Source: Pseudoxanthomonas sp. JBR18 (GTDB taxonomy: Bacteria; Pseudomonadota; Gammaproteobacteria; Xanthomonadales; Xanthomonadaceae). From it: a stretch of DNA of 64,000 nucleotides. Location: contig NZ_CP116339.1 of NCBI RefSeq assembly GCF_028198165.1, positions 434,001 to 498,000 of the forward strand, read 5' to 3'. The notes beneath the pieces are model-generated. The model was not told the DNA's origin. It did not search any database and saw nothing but the letters and a program-made list of their open reading frames with translations. Of this stretch, positions 29,448 to 37,506 are shown one piece after another (positions within the stretch are counted from its first letter, which is position 1; every line of letters starts with the position of its first letter). The position numbers were made by a program, and so were the translations under genes.

Positions 29448-29807
29448 TCAGCGGCCGGCCGCGGTGGCGTTCAAGTCCGTCGTGGGCACCAGACCGTCGC
29501 CGCAGAAGATCGCGTACATCGCGGTCAGCAACTGCTCCACCCGTGCATCGGCGATGCGATAGAAGATCGAGCGCGACTGCCGGCGCGTGGCGACCAGCCC
29601 GGCCTGACGCAGTTCGGCCAGTTGCTGGGACAGCCCAGGCTGGCGGATACCGGTGGCCTGCTCCAGCGCCCCGACCGACAGCTCGCCCTGCGAGAGCTGG
29701 CACAGCACCAACAGGCGCGAGGGCGTGGCCACCAGGCGCAGCAGCTCGGCCACCTCGGGCACCTTGGCCTTCATGGCCGCCAGTTCGGCACGCTCGCCGC
29801 CGCTCAT
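29448..29807 (-). CDS. bigR: BigR-type ArsR-family persulfide-sensing repressor
   Basis: A 119-residue ArsR/SmtB repressor starting at MSGGERAELAAMK. The helix-turn-helix is SVGALEQATGIRQPGLSQQL, AELRQAGLVATRRQSRSIFY. Cys36 (LLVLCQL) and Cys102 (AIFCGDG) are 66 residues apart, exactly the spacing of Cys42 and Cys108 in BigR, where a polysulfide bond between them releases DNA. It is divergent from blh and two YeeE genes; in Xylella and Agrobacterium BigR controls the same gene set, though there it heads the operon. It should repress in the absence of persulfide and probably also itself. Confidence 0.92.
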   Translation of the reverse strand: MSGGERAELAAMKAKVPEVAELLRLVATPSRLLVLCQLSQGELSVGALEQATGIRQPGLSQQLAELRQAGLVATRRQSRSIFYRIADARVEQLLTAMYAIFCGDGLVPTTDLNATAAGR

Positions 29808-30014
29808 GCCGGATTCCTGACGGCGCGGCACGGCTGCCGCCTTCCCGCCGATCTGGCCACGACACGGGCGACGCCCGCGCGGGGCGCCGACGGTAAACCT
29901 GCCATGGCAGGGGAAGCGAACAACATGCAGATCCTTGGGCGAGTGCGGCAGCGCGGCGCCGCACAGTCTAAGAGCCGCCAGCGGCGAAAGGCGCCGACGT
30001 CCCGGCGCAACGAG

Positions 30015-30047
30015 ATACTTGCATACTTTCGTAAATAACGTAAGTAT
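30015..30047. promoter_or_regulatory. AT-rich palindrome, probable BigR operator and blh promoter
   Basis: A 25-bp near-perfect palindrome lies at 30023-30047: outer arms ATACTT (30023-30028) and AAGTAT (30042-30047), inner arms CGT (30030-30032) and ACG (30038-30040), with a single T-T mismatch between them and an AT centre. A further ATACTT half-site sits at 30015-30020. A promoter-like TTGCAT (30019-30024) and AAGTAT (30042-30047) with 17-bp spacing overlap it, so a bound repressor would block transcription of blh. The AT-rich sequence stands out strongly against its GC-rich surroundings. Confidence 0.75.
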
Positions 30048-30073
30048 TGATCATCCTCAGCCAGGGCCTGCCC

Positions 30074-31012
30074 ATGCGCACCGCCGGTTCCGATCCAAAC
30101 CTCGCCCAGGCCTGCGCCACGGTCGATGACGCGCTGCAGGGCCGCGCCCCGCGCCCGCAGGTGACGACGTTCTTCGACCAGGCCACCTTTACCGCCAGCC
30201 ACGTTGTGCGCGATCCCGGCAGCGATGCCTGCGCGATCATCGACAGCGTGCTGGACTTCGACATGGCCAGTGGCCGCACCGCCCAGCATTCGGCTCAGCG
30301 GCTCCTGGACTTTGTGCACGATGCGGGGTTGCGCGTGGAGTGGCTGCTGGAAACCCACGCCCACGCCGACCACCTCTCCGCCGCCCCGCTGCTGCAGGAA
30401 CGCCTGGGCGGGCGCCTGGCCATCGGCCGCCACATCACCACCGTGCAGGAGACCTTCGGCACGATCTTCAACGCCGACGCCCGATTCGCCCGCGGCGGCA
30501 GCCAGTTCGACCGGTTGATCGCCGACGGCGAGACCTTCCGCATCGGCGGGCTGCAGGCCACCGCCCTGCACGTGCCCGGCCACACCCCGGCGTGCATGGC
30601 CTACGTGATCGGTGATGCGGTGTTCCCGGGCGACACGCTGTTCATGCCCGACTACGGCACCGCGCGCTGCGACTTTCCCGGCGGCAGCGCGCGCACGCTG
30701 TACCGGTCGATCCGTCGCCTGCTGTCCCTCCCTGGGCAGGGGCGGGTGTTCCTGTGCCACGACTACAAGGCCCCGGGCCGCGACCACTACGCATGGGAGA
30801 GCACCATCGAGGCCGAGCGCAGCGGCAACATCCACGTGCACGAAGGCGTGGACGAGGAAGCCTTCGTGCAGATGCGCGAACAGCGCGATGCCACCCTGTC
30901 CATGCCACGCCTGATCCTGCCCTCGGTGCAGGTGAACATGCGCGGCGGACACCTGCCCGAGCCGGAGGACAACGGCGCCCGTTACCTCAAGCTGCCGCTG
31001 GACCTGCTGTGA
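30074..31012 (+). CDS. blh: Blh, persulfide dioxygenase-like metallo-beta-lactamase fold protein
   Basis: A 312-residue metallo-beta-lactamase fold protein. The metal motif HAHADH is at 95-100 in [15 protein letters not shown]; other ligands are in [34 protein letters not shown] and [13 protein letters not shown]. The strings after GDTLF and at CHDY are typical of the ETHE1/Blh persulfide dioxygenases, which oxidise glutathione persulfide to sulfite during sulfide detoxification. There is no rhodanese domain, unlike some bacterial Blh proteins. ATG 30074 is used; the upstream TTG lies inside the operator. The stop overlaps the GTG of the next gene. Confidence 0.93.
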   Translation: MRTAGSDPNLAQACATVDDALQGRAPRPQVTTFFDQATFTASHVVRDPGSDACAIIDSVLDFDMASGRTAQHSAQRLLDFVHDAGLRVEWLLETHAHADHLSAAPLLQERLGGRLAIGRHITTVQETFGTIFNADARFARGGSQFDRLIADGETFRIGGLQATALHVPGHTPACMAYVIGDAVFPGDTLFMPDYGTARCDFPGGSARTLYRSIRRLLSLPGQGRVFLCHDYKAPGRDHYAWESTIEAERSGNIHVHEGVDEEAFVQMREQRDATLSMPRLILPSVQVNMRGGHLPEPEDNGARYLKLPLDLL

Positions 31013-31449
31013 GCGCGCCGGCGGCCATCGCGTGGTATTGGCCGGTCATGGGCGGGGCCCTGATCGGGCTGGCGGCCGGCGGCTACCTGCTGCTGCTCGG
31101 GCGCGTCGCTGGCATCTCCGGGTTGATCGCCGCGGCGACCGGCGTGGCCCGCAACGCCGCCCGGGACCTGGCGGCGTGGTTTCTCATCGGGCTGCTGTGC
31201 GGCAGCGCCATCGCGATGAGGCTGCGCGGCATGCCGGACCTGCAGGTCCCCGGCAGCTGGCCGCTGCTGGTGGCCGGTGGCCTGCTGGTGGGCTATGGGA
31301 CACGGCTGGGCTCGGGCTGCACCAGCGGCCACGGGGTGTGCGGGCTGGCGCGCCTGTCGCCCCGCTCGATGGTCGCCACCGGGGTGTTCATGGCCTGCGG
31401 GGCGGCCACGGTCTGGGTGGTGCGCCACCTGCTCGGGGGTGCGGCATGA
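31009..31449 (+). CDS. YeeE/YedE sulfur-transport half protein 1
   Basis: A 146-residue membrane protein with four hydrophobic helices and the YeeE/YedE signature GSGCTSGHGVCGLARLSPRS (about 100-119), whose cysteines guide sulfur-compound transport in this family. The GTG start overlaps the blh stop (GTGA), so the start is fixed by coupling. It makes half a YeeE channel; the second half is the next gene. In the BigR regulon such pairs are thought to export sulfite or import/export other sulfur oxyanions. Confidence 0.9.
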   Translation: MSAPAAIAWYWPVMGGALIGLAAGGYLLLLGRVAGISGLIAAATGVARNAARDLAAWFLIGLLCGSAIAMRLRGMPDLQVPGSWPLLVAGGLLVGYGTRLGSGCTSGHGVCGLARLSPRSMVATGVFMACGAATVWVVRHLLGGAA

Positions 31450-31859
31450 AGGGGCTCGCCGCGCTGGCCTGCGGGCTGCTGTTCGGCCTGGGCCTGGTGA
31501 TCTCGGACATGGCCAATCCAGCCCGCGTGCTGGCGTTCCTGGACGTGGCCGGCGCATGGGATGCGTCGCTGATCCTGGTCATGGGCGCCGCACTGGTGCC
31601 CTCGACGCTGGCCTATCGCCTCTATCTGCATCGCCAGCGGCCGCTGCTCGAAGCCCAGGGCCAGCTGCCCGTTGGCGGCCGTCCCGACGCGCCACTGGTC
31701 GTGGGGGCGGTGCTGTTCGGCATTGGCTGGGGCCTGGTCGGTCTGTGCCCTGGGCCGGCCGTGGCCGCCCTGGTGACCGGACGCTGGCCGTTCGTGCTGT
31801 TCGCCCTGGCCATGCTCGGCGGCATGGGCCTGCACCGTGTTCTGCACGCGCGTCGGTGA
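31446..31859 (+). CDS. YeeE/YedE sulfur-transport half protein 2 (DUF6691)
   Basis: A 137-residue membrane protein with four hydrophobic segments. It starts MKGLAALACGLLFGLGLVIS with DMANPARVLAFLDVAGAWD, and has FGIGWGLVGLCPGPAVAALV near the C-terminus, both typical of the second YeeE half. ATGA overlap with the preceding gene supports coupling. With that gene it probably forms a complete channel that removes or takes up the sulfur product of Blh. Confidence 0.9.
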   Translation: MKGLAALACGLLFGLGLVISDMANPARVLAFLDVAGAWDASLILVMGAALVPSTLAYRLYLHRQRPLLEAQGQLPVGGRPDAPLVVGAVLFGIGWGLVGLCPGPAVAALVTGRWPFVLFALAMLGGMGLHRVLHARR

Positions 31860-31880
31860 GGCAGGCCAACCGCGCGTACT

Positions 31881-32657
31881 TCAGAACCCGAAGCGCCCGA
31901 ACCCGCCGTCCACGGCGATGCATTCCCCGGTGATGTAGCTGGCCGCCGGCAGGCACAGGAAGGCGATCGCCGCGGCGACTTCCTCCGGCTCGCCGATGCG
32001 CTGCAGCGGCGTGCGCGCCAGGACCTGTTCGTAGTGGTCGGTATCGGCCAGCGCGGCCGCGGTGCGCGGCGTGAGGATGGCCCAGGGCGCGACCGCATTG
32101 ACCCGGATGCCCGCCTCGGCCCACTCGGCCGCCAGGCTGCGGGTCATCTGATGCAGCGCGGCCTTCGCCATCCCCTCGACCGTGGCGCCCCGTATCGATG
32201 CCAGGCCGCTGACCGCACCGACGTTGACGATGCTCGTCGCCGGGTGCCCGGCCAGCAGCGGCTGCGCGTAGCGACACAGCTCGAAGGCCGAGAACAGGCT
32301 GGTCTCGAACACGTCCCGCCACTCGTCCTCGCCCAGTTCCAGGGTCTCGCCGATCAGCGTCGCGCCCACGGCATTGACCAGGATGTGCAGGCCCTCGCCC
32401 TGGTCCTCCACCCAGTCCAGCAGCGCACGCCGCTCCTCGTCGATGCTCACGTCCGCGGCGAAGCCTTCGATCAGGCGCTCGGGGAACTGGTCGGTCAGCT
32501 CATCGCGGGCCGCTTCCAGGGTGTCGGCATCGCGCGCGGCCAGCAGCACATCGCAGCCCAGCGACAGCAGCTCGCGCGCGGTGGCCAGGCCGATGCCGGC
32601 ACTGGCGCCGGTGACCAGGGCCAGCTGTCCATCCAGACGCCAGCGGAGATTGGACAT
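31881..32657 (-). CDS. SDR-family protein with altered catalytic residues
   Basis: A 258-residue short-chain dehydrogenase/reductase fold protein. The NAD(P)-binding motif TGASAGIG (16-23), DV at 69-70 and the ending ITGECIAVDGGFG are normal and most like the tropinone-reductase group. The catalytic tetrad is not: the serine (Ser150 in VGAVSGLAS) and lysine (Lys165 in EGMAKAAL) are present, but the tyrosine position four before the lysine is Glu161, and the structural asparagine expected in ETNLFSAF is Ser120. Either the chemistry differs or the protein is noncatalytic. It is convergent with the YeeE pair and 20 bp downstream of a GNAT gene on the same strand. Confidence 0.85.
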   Translation of the reverse strand: MSNLRWRLDGQLALVTGASAGIGLATARELLSLGCDVLLAARDADTLEAARDELTDQFPERLIEGFAADVSIDEERRALLDWVEDQGEGLHILVNAVGATLIGETLELGEDEWRDVFETSLFSAFELCRYAQPLLAGHPATSIVNVGAVSGLASIRGATVEGMAKAALHQMTRSLAAEWAEAGIRVNAVAPWAILTPRTAAALADTDHYEQVLARTPLQRIGEPEEVAAAIAFLCLPAASYITGECIAVDGGFGRFGF

Positions 32658-32677
32658 CGAGCAACTCCCGGAAAAAG

Positions 32678-33100
32678 TCAGCGCACCCACGCCATGCCGA
32701 TCGAGGCTGGCGCGGTGGGCCTGAAACCATACTGCGCATACAGCCGATGTGCATGACCGTCCGCGATCAGACTGACATACGCACCGGGCGGGACATGGTC
32801 CTGCAGGTAAGCGCTGATCGCGCCCATAATCCGCTTGCCCAGGCCGCGTCCCTGGTGCGCGGGCAGCACGGCGATGTCCACGACCTGGTAGAAGCACCCC
32901 CCGTCCCCGATCACCCGCCCCATCCCGACCGGCTCGCCCGCGCACAACACCTGCACGGCAAAGCAGGAGTTGGGCAGCCCCGCGGCGGCGGCGGCTTCCG
33001 ATTTGGGACTCAGTCCCGCGGCAGTGCGCAGATGACGGTAGACCGCGATGGAAGGCGCCTGCTCGAGCAGGGTGTATCGAGATGACAACGGATCATGCAT
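32678..33100 (-). CDS. GNAT-family N-acetyltransferase
   Basis: A 140-residue acetyltransferase of the GNAT fold. Motif A is VVDIAVLPAHQGRGLGKRIM (about 73-92), with the Q/R-x-x-G-x-G acetyl-CoA loop QGRGLG; motif B is around HAHRLYAQYGFRP (116-128). The substrate is unknown. It lies between a small membrane protein gene (24 bp upstream) and the SDR gene (20 bp downstream), probably in one transcript. Confidence 0.9.
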   Translation of the reverse strand: MHDPLSSRYTLLEQAPSIAVYRHLRTAAGLSPKSEAAAAAGLPNSCFAVQVLCAGEPVGMGRVIGDGGCFYQVVDIAVLPAHQGRGLGKRIMGAISAYLQDHVPPGAYVSLIADGHAHRLYAQYGFRPTAPASIGMAWVR

Positions 33101-33124
33101 GCGCGTGCGCTGGCAACAGCGAGG

Positions 33125-33439
33125 TCAACGCGCGTCGTACACCACGACCCACACCACGCCGAGCACCGGCGCGAGCACCGCGCCGGCCAGTACGCAGCGC
33201 GTGCGCGACAAGCCCCGCAACGGCGTCGACAGCGCGGCCACGACGGCGCACAGGCCCAACCAGAACACCGCCAGCCCAGCACCATGAAAGACCCAGACGA
33301 CCTGGGCGGGGTGGGCAAGCCGCCACAGGCCAAAGGCCAACCCGGCCATCGACGGAGCAAACAGCAATGCGCCTGCGAATGCGTAGCCCATGCGTGCAGA
33401 CCACGGCACCGCGCCGGCCGCTGCCTTCCCTTTCGACAT
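33125..33439 (-). CDS. small membrane protein of unknown function
   Basis: A 104-residue protein starting MSKGKAAAGAVPWSARMGYA, with GGAGG seven bases before the ATG on the minus strand. It has three hydrophobic segments (about 18-40, 47-70 and 82-100), and charges suggest a short cytoplasmic N-terminus. I recognise no family. It is the first gene of a probable three-gene run with the GNAT and SDR genes. Confidence 0.7.
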   Translation of the reverse strand: MSKGKAAAGAVPWSARMGYAFAGALLFAPSMAGLAFGLWRLAHPAQVVWVFHGAGLAVFWLGLCAVVAALSTPLRGLSRTRCVLAGAVLAPVLGVVWVVVYDAR

Positions 33440-33507
33440 TCCCTGTCCTCCAGCACCTGCCGCGCACCGGCGTAGGATAGCCGTGCCTCCAACGCGAGAC
33501 CTCTGCC

Positions 33508-33729
33508 ATGCCTGCATCGCGCATCGCCATCGCCCTGTCGTGTCTGGGCTGTCTGGCGCTGGCCGCCTGCAGCCCGCCCAGCACGCCACAGCCGGAAACG
33601 CCGCCGCAGCCGCAGACCGCCGCCGCGCGTGCCCTGCACGCTCCGCTGGATCGCGCCAAGGCGGTGGAGGGACAGGTGCAACAAGCCAAGGCCGCGCAGG
33701 ATCGGCAGATCGAGGCCGACACGCAGTAG
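33508..33729 (+). CDS. small lipoprotein
   Basis: A 73-residue protein with a lipoprotein signal: MPASRIAIALSCLGCLALAAC, where LAAC is the lipobox and Cys21 would be lipidated. The mature part is a Pro/Gln-rich stretch followed by a short charged helix (LDRAKAVEGQVQQAKAAQDRQIE). No family recognised. A strong bidirectional terminator follows. Confidence 0.75.
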   Translation: MPASRIAIALSCLGCLALAACSPPSTPQPETPPQPQTAAARALHAPLDRAKAVEGQVQQAKAAQDRQIEADTQ

Positions 33730-33766
33730 CGGCCAATGCGGCGTTCGCCGACACGCCGATCGGATC

Positions 33767-33798
33767 AAAAAAAAGCGGGCCAGCGGCCCGCTTTTTTT
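33767..33798. terminator. bidirectional intrinsic terminator
   Basis: A perfect 7-bp GC stem (GCGGGCC 33775-33781, GGCCCGC 33785-33791) with a three-base loop is flanked by eight A's (33767-33774) and seven T's (33792-33798). It therefore works for the lipoprotein gene on the plus strand and for sppA on the minus strand, which converge here. Confidence 0.95.
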
Positions 33799-33817
33799 CA
33801 TCCTGCCTGCAGTGCGC

Positions 33818-35725
33818 TCACAGTCCGCAGAAGCAGTACGCCAGTTCGGTCACCGGCTTGGCGCCGGGCTTGCGCGCCATCGCATCCTGCACGAACTGCA
33901 GCTGCTGGGCGGTCTGCGGCATGGCCTTGAGCAGCATCGCCTGGGCAAAATCCGAGTGTCCAAACAGCGCCTTGCCCACCGGGTTGCCAGCGGCATTGGC
34001 GATGAACTGCTCGAAGGGCGACAGTTCCTTCTCCACATAGCGCACGCGGTAATCGCCGGCCTTGCCCAGCTTGGCGCGCGCGGCGGCGTCGGCGATGGCG
34101 TCCTTCAGGCCACCCATCTGGTCGACCAGTCCCCGCTCCATCGCCTGCTGGCCGCTCCACACGCGGCCACGGCCGATCTCGTTGACCTGCTCGACGGTCT
34201 TGTGCCGGGCGGCGGCCACCCGGCCGGTGAAGTCGGCATAGCCCTTGTTGATCACCGCCTGGATCACCTCACCCACCGCCGGGTCCATCGGCTTGGTCGG
34301 GTCGAATGCACCGGCAAAGCGCGTGGTGCCTACGCCATCGGTATGCACACCGATCTTGTCCAGCGCACGGGCGAAGTTGGGAATCAGGCCGAAGATGCCG
34401 ATCGAGCCACTGATGGTGGACGGGTCGGCATAGATCCGATCAGCGTTCATGCTGATCCAGTAGCCGCCGGACGCGGCCAGGTCGCCCATGGACACCACCA
34501 CCGGCTTGCCGGCCTGCTGCAGGGCGACGACCTCGCGACGGATCTGCTCGGAGGCGAACACCTCGCCACCGGGCGAATCCACGCGCATCACCACGGCCTT
34601 GACCTTGTCGTCTTCCAGCGCCTGGCGCAGCAGCGCCGAGGTGCTCTCCCCGCCGATACGACCGGCCGGCTGGTCGCCGCCGCTGATCTCGCCGGCGGCC
34701 ACAACCACGGCCACCTGCGCGCGCTCGTCCAGGGCCAGCGGACGCTTGTCCAACTGGGCCAGGTAGGCGTCCAGGCCGATGTGGCGGAAGCCCAGGTCGT
34801 CCTTGTCGTCATCGTCGGCCACGCCGCGCTTGGTCAGCAGCTCATCGACCTCGCGCTGGGTCTTGAGCCCGTCGACCAGCTTCTGCTGCAGGGCCAGCTT
34901 GGCCAGGTCGCCACCGGCGGCGGTGACCTCGGCCGGCAGGTTGTCGATGCCGGCGGCGATGGCCTGCGGGTCCAGCTTGCGGGCCTTGCCCACGTCGGCC
35001 AGGTAGCGGCCCCAGATGTCGTTCATCCAGTACAGGTCCGCTTCCTTGGCATCCTCGGAAGCCGCATCCAGGATGTAGGGCTCGGCGGCGGACTTGTACT
35101 CCCCCACGCGGAACAGGTGCACGTCCACGCCCAGCTTGTCCTGCAGGCCTTCGCGGAAGTACTGGCGGTAGCGGCCCAGGCCTTCCATCACCACGCTGCC
35201 CATCGGGTCCAGGTAGACCTCGTTGGCCTGCGCGGCCAGCAGATACTGGCCCTGGCTGATGTTCTCGCCGAAGGCCACGATCTGCTTGCCCGAGGCGCGC
35301 AGGTCGGCCAGCGCGGCGGCCACCTCGCGCAGCGAGGCGTAGCCGCTGGCCTGCAGCTTGTCGAAATCGACCAGGACCCGCTCGATCTTCTTGTCGTCCT
35401 TGGCCGCCTCGATCGCGCGCAGCAGGTCGCGCAGCTGGAGCTCGTTGCCCTCCTGGCCGAAGGCCTTGGACAGCGCGCGGCTGGCCGGGTCGGAGCTGTA
35501 CTGTTCCACCAGCGCCGCATCCGGAGCGATGACCAGGGTGGTGCGGTCCAGCAGCGGCCGGGGACCGCCACTGCCCTTGGCCAGGGCGATGATGACCAGC
35601 ACCGCGATCAGAAACAGCAGGCCGAAGAAGACCAGGTTGAAGATTAGGCGGCGGGTGAAATTCATCACGTCCCACAGACCGATGAAGAATCGGCTGACGG
35701 GATCGCGGCGGACGGGCTGGTTCAT
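33818..35725 (-). CDS. sppA: signal peptide peptidase SppA, 67-kDa type
   Basis: A 635-residue membrane-anchored serine protease that degrades cleaved signal peptides. One N-terminal membrane helix (about 28-49) anchors two tandem SppA domains. The Ser/Lys dyad is split as in the E. coli enzyme: Lys211 in FRVGEYKSAAEPY of the N-domain and Ser419 in GDLAASGGYWIS of the C-domain. Other family strings are RVDSPGGEVFASE and ISGSIGIFGLIPNF. I start at 35725 (MNQPVRRDP); an in-frame ATG nine bases earlier is possible. It is followed by a bidirectional terminator. Confidence 0.95.
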   Translation of the reverse strand: MNQPVRRDPVSRFFIGLWDVMNFTRRLIFNLVFFGLLFLIAVLVIIALAKGSGGPRPLLDRTTLVIAPDAALVEQYSSDPASRALSKAFGQEGNELQLRDLLRAIEAAKDDKKIERVLVDFDKLQASGYASLREVAAALADLRASGKQIVAFGENISQGQYLLAAQANEVYLDPMGSVVMEGLGRYRQYFREGLQDKLGVDVHLFRVGEYKSAAEPYILDAASEDAKEADLYWMNDIWGRYLADVGKARKLDPQAIAAGIDNLPAEVTAAGGDLAKLALQQKLVDGLKTQREVDELLTKRGVADDDDKDDLGFRHIGLDAYLAQLDKRPLALDERAQVAVVVAAGEISGGDQPAGRIGGESTSALLRQALEDDKVKAVVMRVDSPGGEVFASEQIRREVVALQQAGKPVVVSMGDLAASGGYWISMNADRIYADPSTISGSIGIFGLIPNFARALDKIGVHTDGVGTTRFAGAFDPTKPMDPAVGEVIQAVINKGYADFTGRVAAARHKTVEQVNEIGRGRVWSGQQAMERGLVDQMGGLKDAIADAAARAKLGKAGDYRVRYVEKELSPFEQFIANAAGNPVGKALFGHSDFAQAMLLKAMPQTAQQLQFVQDAMARKPGAKPVTELAYCFCGL

Positions 35726-35820
35726 GGGCGGCAACGCGCTCTCTACGGGAAGCTGGCCGCCAGCTTAGCCGCTGCGGCGCCACACCGGCATGCCCCACAC
35801 GTCATGCGCGCCGATGGCAA

Positions 35821-37182
35821 TCAGGTCATCCACGCCAGTCGGCGCCGGCTGTGGTGCAGGCGCCAGCCCATCAGCACCGCGGCGGCGGTCAGCCCCACGG
35901 TCAGTCCGATCCACATGCCGCGCGGGCCATAGCCCAGGCCCAGTCCCAGGCCAGCACCCAGGGGCATGCCAATGCCCCAATAGGACACCGCCGCCAGCAG
36001 CATCGGCACGCGGGTGTCCTTGAGCCCGCGCAGCGCCCCGGCGGACATCACCTGCAGCCCATCGGGAAACTGGAACACCGCCGCCAGCACCAGCAGGCTG
36101 CCGGCCAGGCCGGCCACCGCCAGATCGTCGGTATAGATGCCGGCGATCTGCTGGTGAAACAGCGCCAAGGCGATCGCGGCAAACGCCTGGGTGCCCAGCA
36201 CGATGGTGTAGCCGGCCCGCACCGCGCGCAGCACGCCGGCCCCATCGCGGCGCCCCAGGGCGTGGCCCACGCGCACGGTGGTCGCCTCGGCCAAGCCCAT
36301 CGGCACCATGAAGCAGATTGCCGAGATATTGATCGCGATCTGGTGCGCGGCCGCCGGCGTCGCCCCCAGCCGTGCGATCAACAGCGCGGTGGTGATGAAC
36401 AGGCCGCCCTCCATCAGCACCGTCACCCCGATCGGCAAGCCGGTGCGCAGCAGGCCGGCGATCTGCGACCAGCGCGGCGGCTCCAGGTGCGCGAACAGTC
36501 CCAACGGCGCGAAGCGCCGCGACCGCGCCAGATAGGTGGCGAACAGCACGGCCTGGATCCACATCGTCACTGCCGAGGCGATGCCCAGTCCGCCGGCGCC
36601 CAGTTCCGGGAATCCGCCGACGCCGAACGCCAGCACATAGCCCACCGGCGCCAGCACGAACAGCCCGCCGAAGCCCAGCACCATCGTCGGCAACGTCCAG
36701 TGCATGCCTTCGCTGAGGTTGCGCATGCACAGGTACAGCGCCATCGCCGGCAGCCCCCAGCGGATGCCGTGCAGGAAGTCGCGCGCGCCCGGGACGATCT
36801 CAGGCGCGATGCCCATCGGCGCCAGCGCATACGGCGCCAGGCTCAGGAAAGCGAACATCGCCAGCCCCAGCCCGGCCGCCAGCCACAGCGCCTGGCGGAA
36901 CAGCGGACCGATGCGGTCATGCTCGCCGGCGCCATCGTGGTGCGACACCGAGGCGGCCAGCGCCACCAGGGTGCCCATCGGTACCATCAGCGGTAGCCAC
37001 ATCAACGCCGTGCCGGTGGTCACCGCCGCCAGCGTGGCGGTGGCGTGGTGGCCGGCAATGATGTTGTCGACGAAGCCGACCAGGCCGGCCGAGACATGGC
37101 CGATGACGAGCGGCAAGGCGAGCCGGCCGGTGGTGCGCACTTCCTGCGCAAGGCCCGGCGTGGGCAAGGATTGGGCGGACAT
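35821..37182 (-). CDS. MATE family multidrug efflux transporter (NorM type)
   Basis: A 453-residue inner-membrane protein with about 12 hydrophobic helices in two repeated halves. It begins MSAQSLPTPGLAQEVRTTGR followed by LPLVIGHVSAGLVGFVDNIIAGHH, the usual MATE/NorM first helix; QIAINISAICFMVPMGLAEATTVRVGHALGRRD is the conserved helix 7-8 region. It should export cationic drugs driven by sodium or protons. An alternative start 18 bases upstream (37200) is possible; neither has a good ribosome site. It is 95 bp from sppA and on the same strand. Confidence 0.93.
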   Translation of the reverse strand: MSAQSLPTPGLAQEVRTTGRLALPLVIGHVSAGLVGFVDNIIAGHHATATLAAVTTGTALMWLPLMVPMGTLVALAASVSHHDGAGEHDRIGPLFRQALWLAAGLGLAMFAFLSLAPYALAPMGIAPEIVPGARDFLHGIRWGLPAMALYLCMRNLSEGMHWTLPTMVLGFGGLFVLAPVGYVLAFGVGGFPELGAGGLGIASAVTMWIQAVLFATYLARSRRFAPLGLFAHLEPPRWSQIAGLLRTGLPIGVTVLMEGGLFITTALLIARLGATPAAAHQIAINISAICFMVPMGLAEATTVRVGHALGRRDGAGVLRAVRAGYTIVLGTQAFAAIALALFHQQIAGIYTDDLAVAGLAGSLLVLAAVFQFPDGLQVMSAGALRGLKDTRVPMLLAAVSYWGIGMPLGAGLGLGLGYGPRGMWIGLTVGLTAAAVLMGWRLHHSRRRLAWMT

Positions 37183-37506
37183 GAGAAAAACCAGACGCAT
37201 CGGCTGCGATCGCGCGCGGGATGGGCGCTGGCATCGGGCCGGAAAGGACGGCTATCTTACCGCTCGCGGCGGCCCACTGATGCAATGGGGAAAGGCCACG
37301 CCTAGCCAACGCGCGTCTCTTGCGGGAATAACGAGGAAGTCCATGTCGATCAGCCACTGCGTGACGACGCAGCGCCGCGTGCGTGCCGGAGCAGCTCTTC
37401 GGGTTGCCGTATTTGGCGCTCGGACCACACTCGCACCCCAGCCAACTGGACCAGGCAACCCGAGCTGTCGCCATTGCATCTGCAGCCCGCTGGAAAGGAC
37501 CTGGGC
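37183..37506. other. divergent gap between MATE exporter and DUF3667 gene
   Basis: A 324-bp gene-free stretch holding the two divergent promoters. A TATCTT hexamer at 37253-37258 is the only -10-like element I noticed on the plus strand. AAGGA nine bases before the DUF3667 ATG is a good ribosome site. No operator or repeat stands out. Confidence 0.35.

Noticed and set aside
33629..35647. 672-codon plus-strand frame opposite sppA
   Set aside because: Antisense shadow of sppA, whose catalytic dyad is clear, and it reads through the bidirectional terminator.
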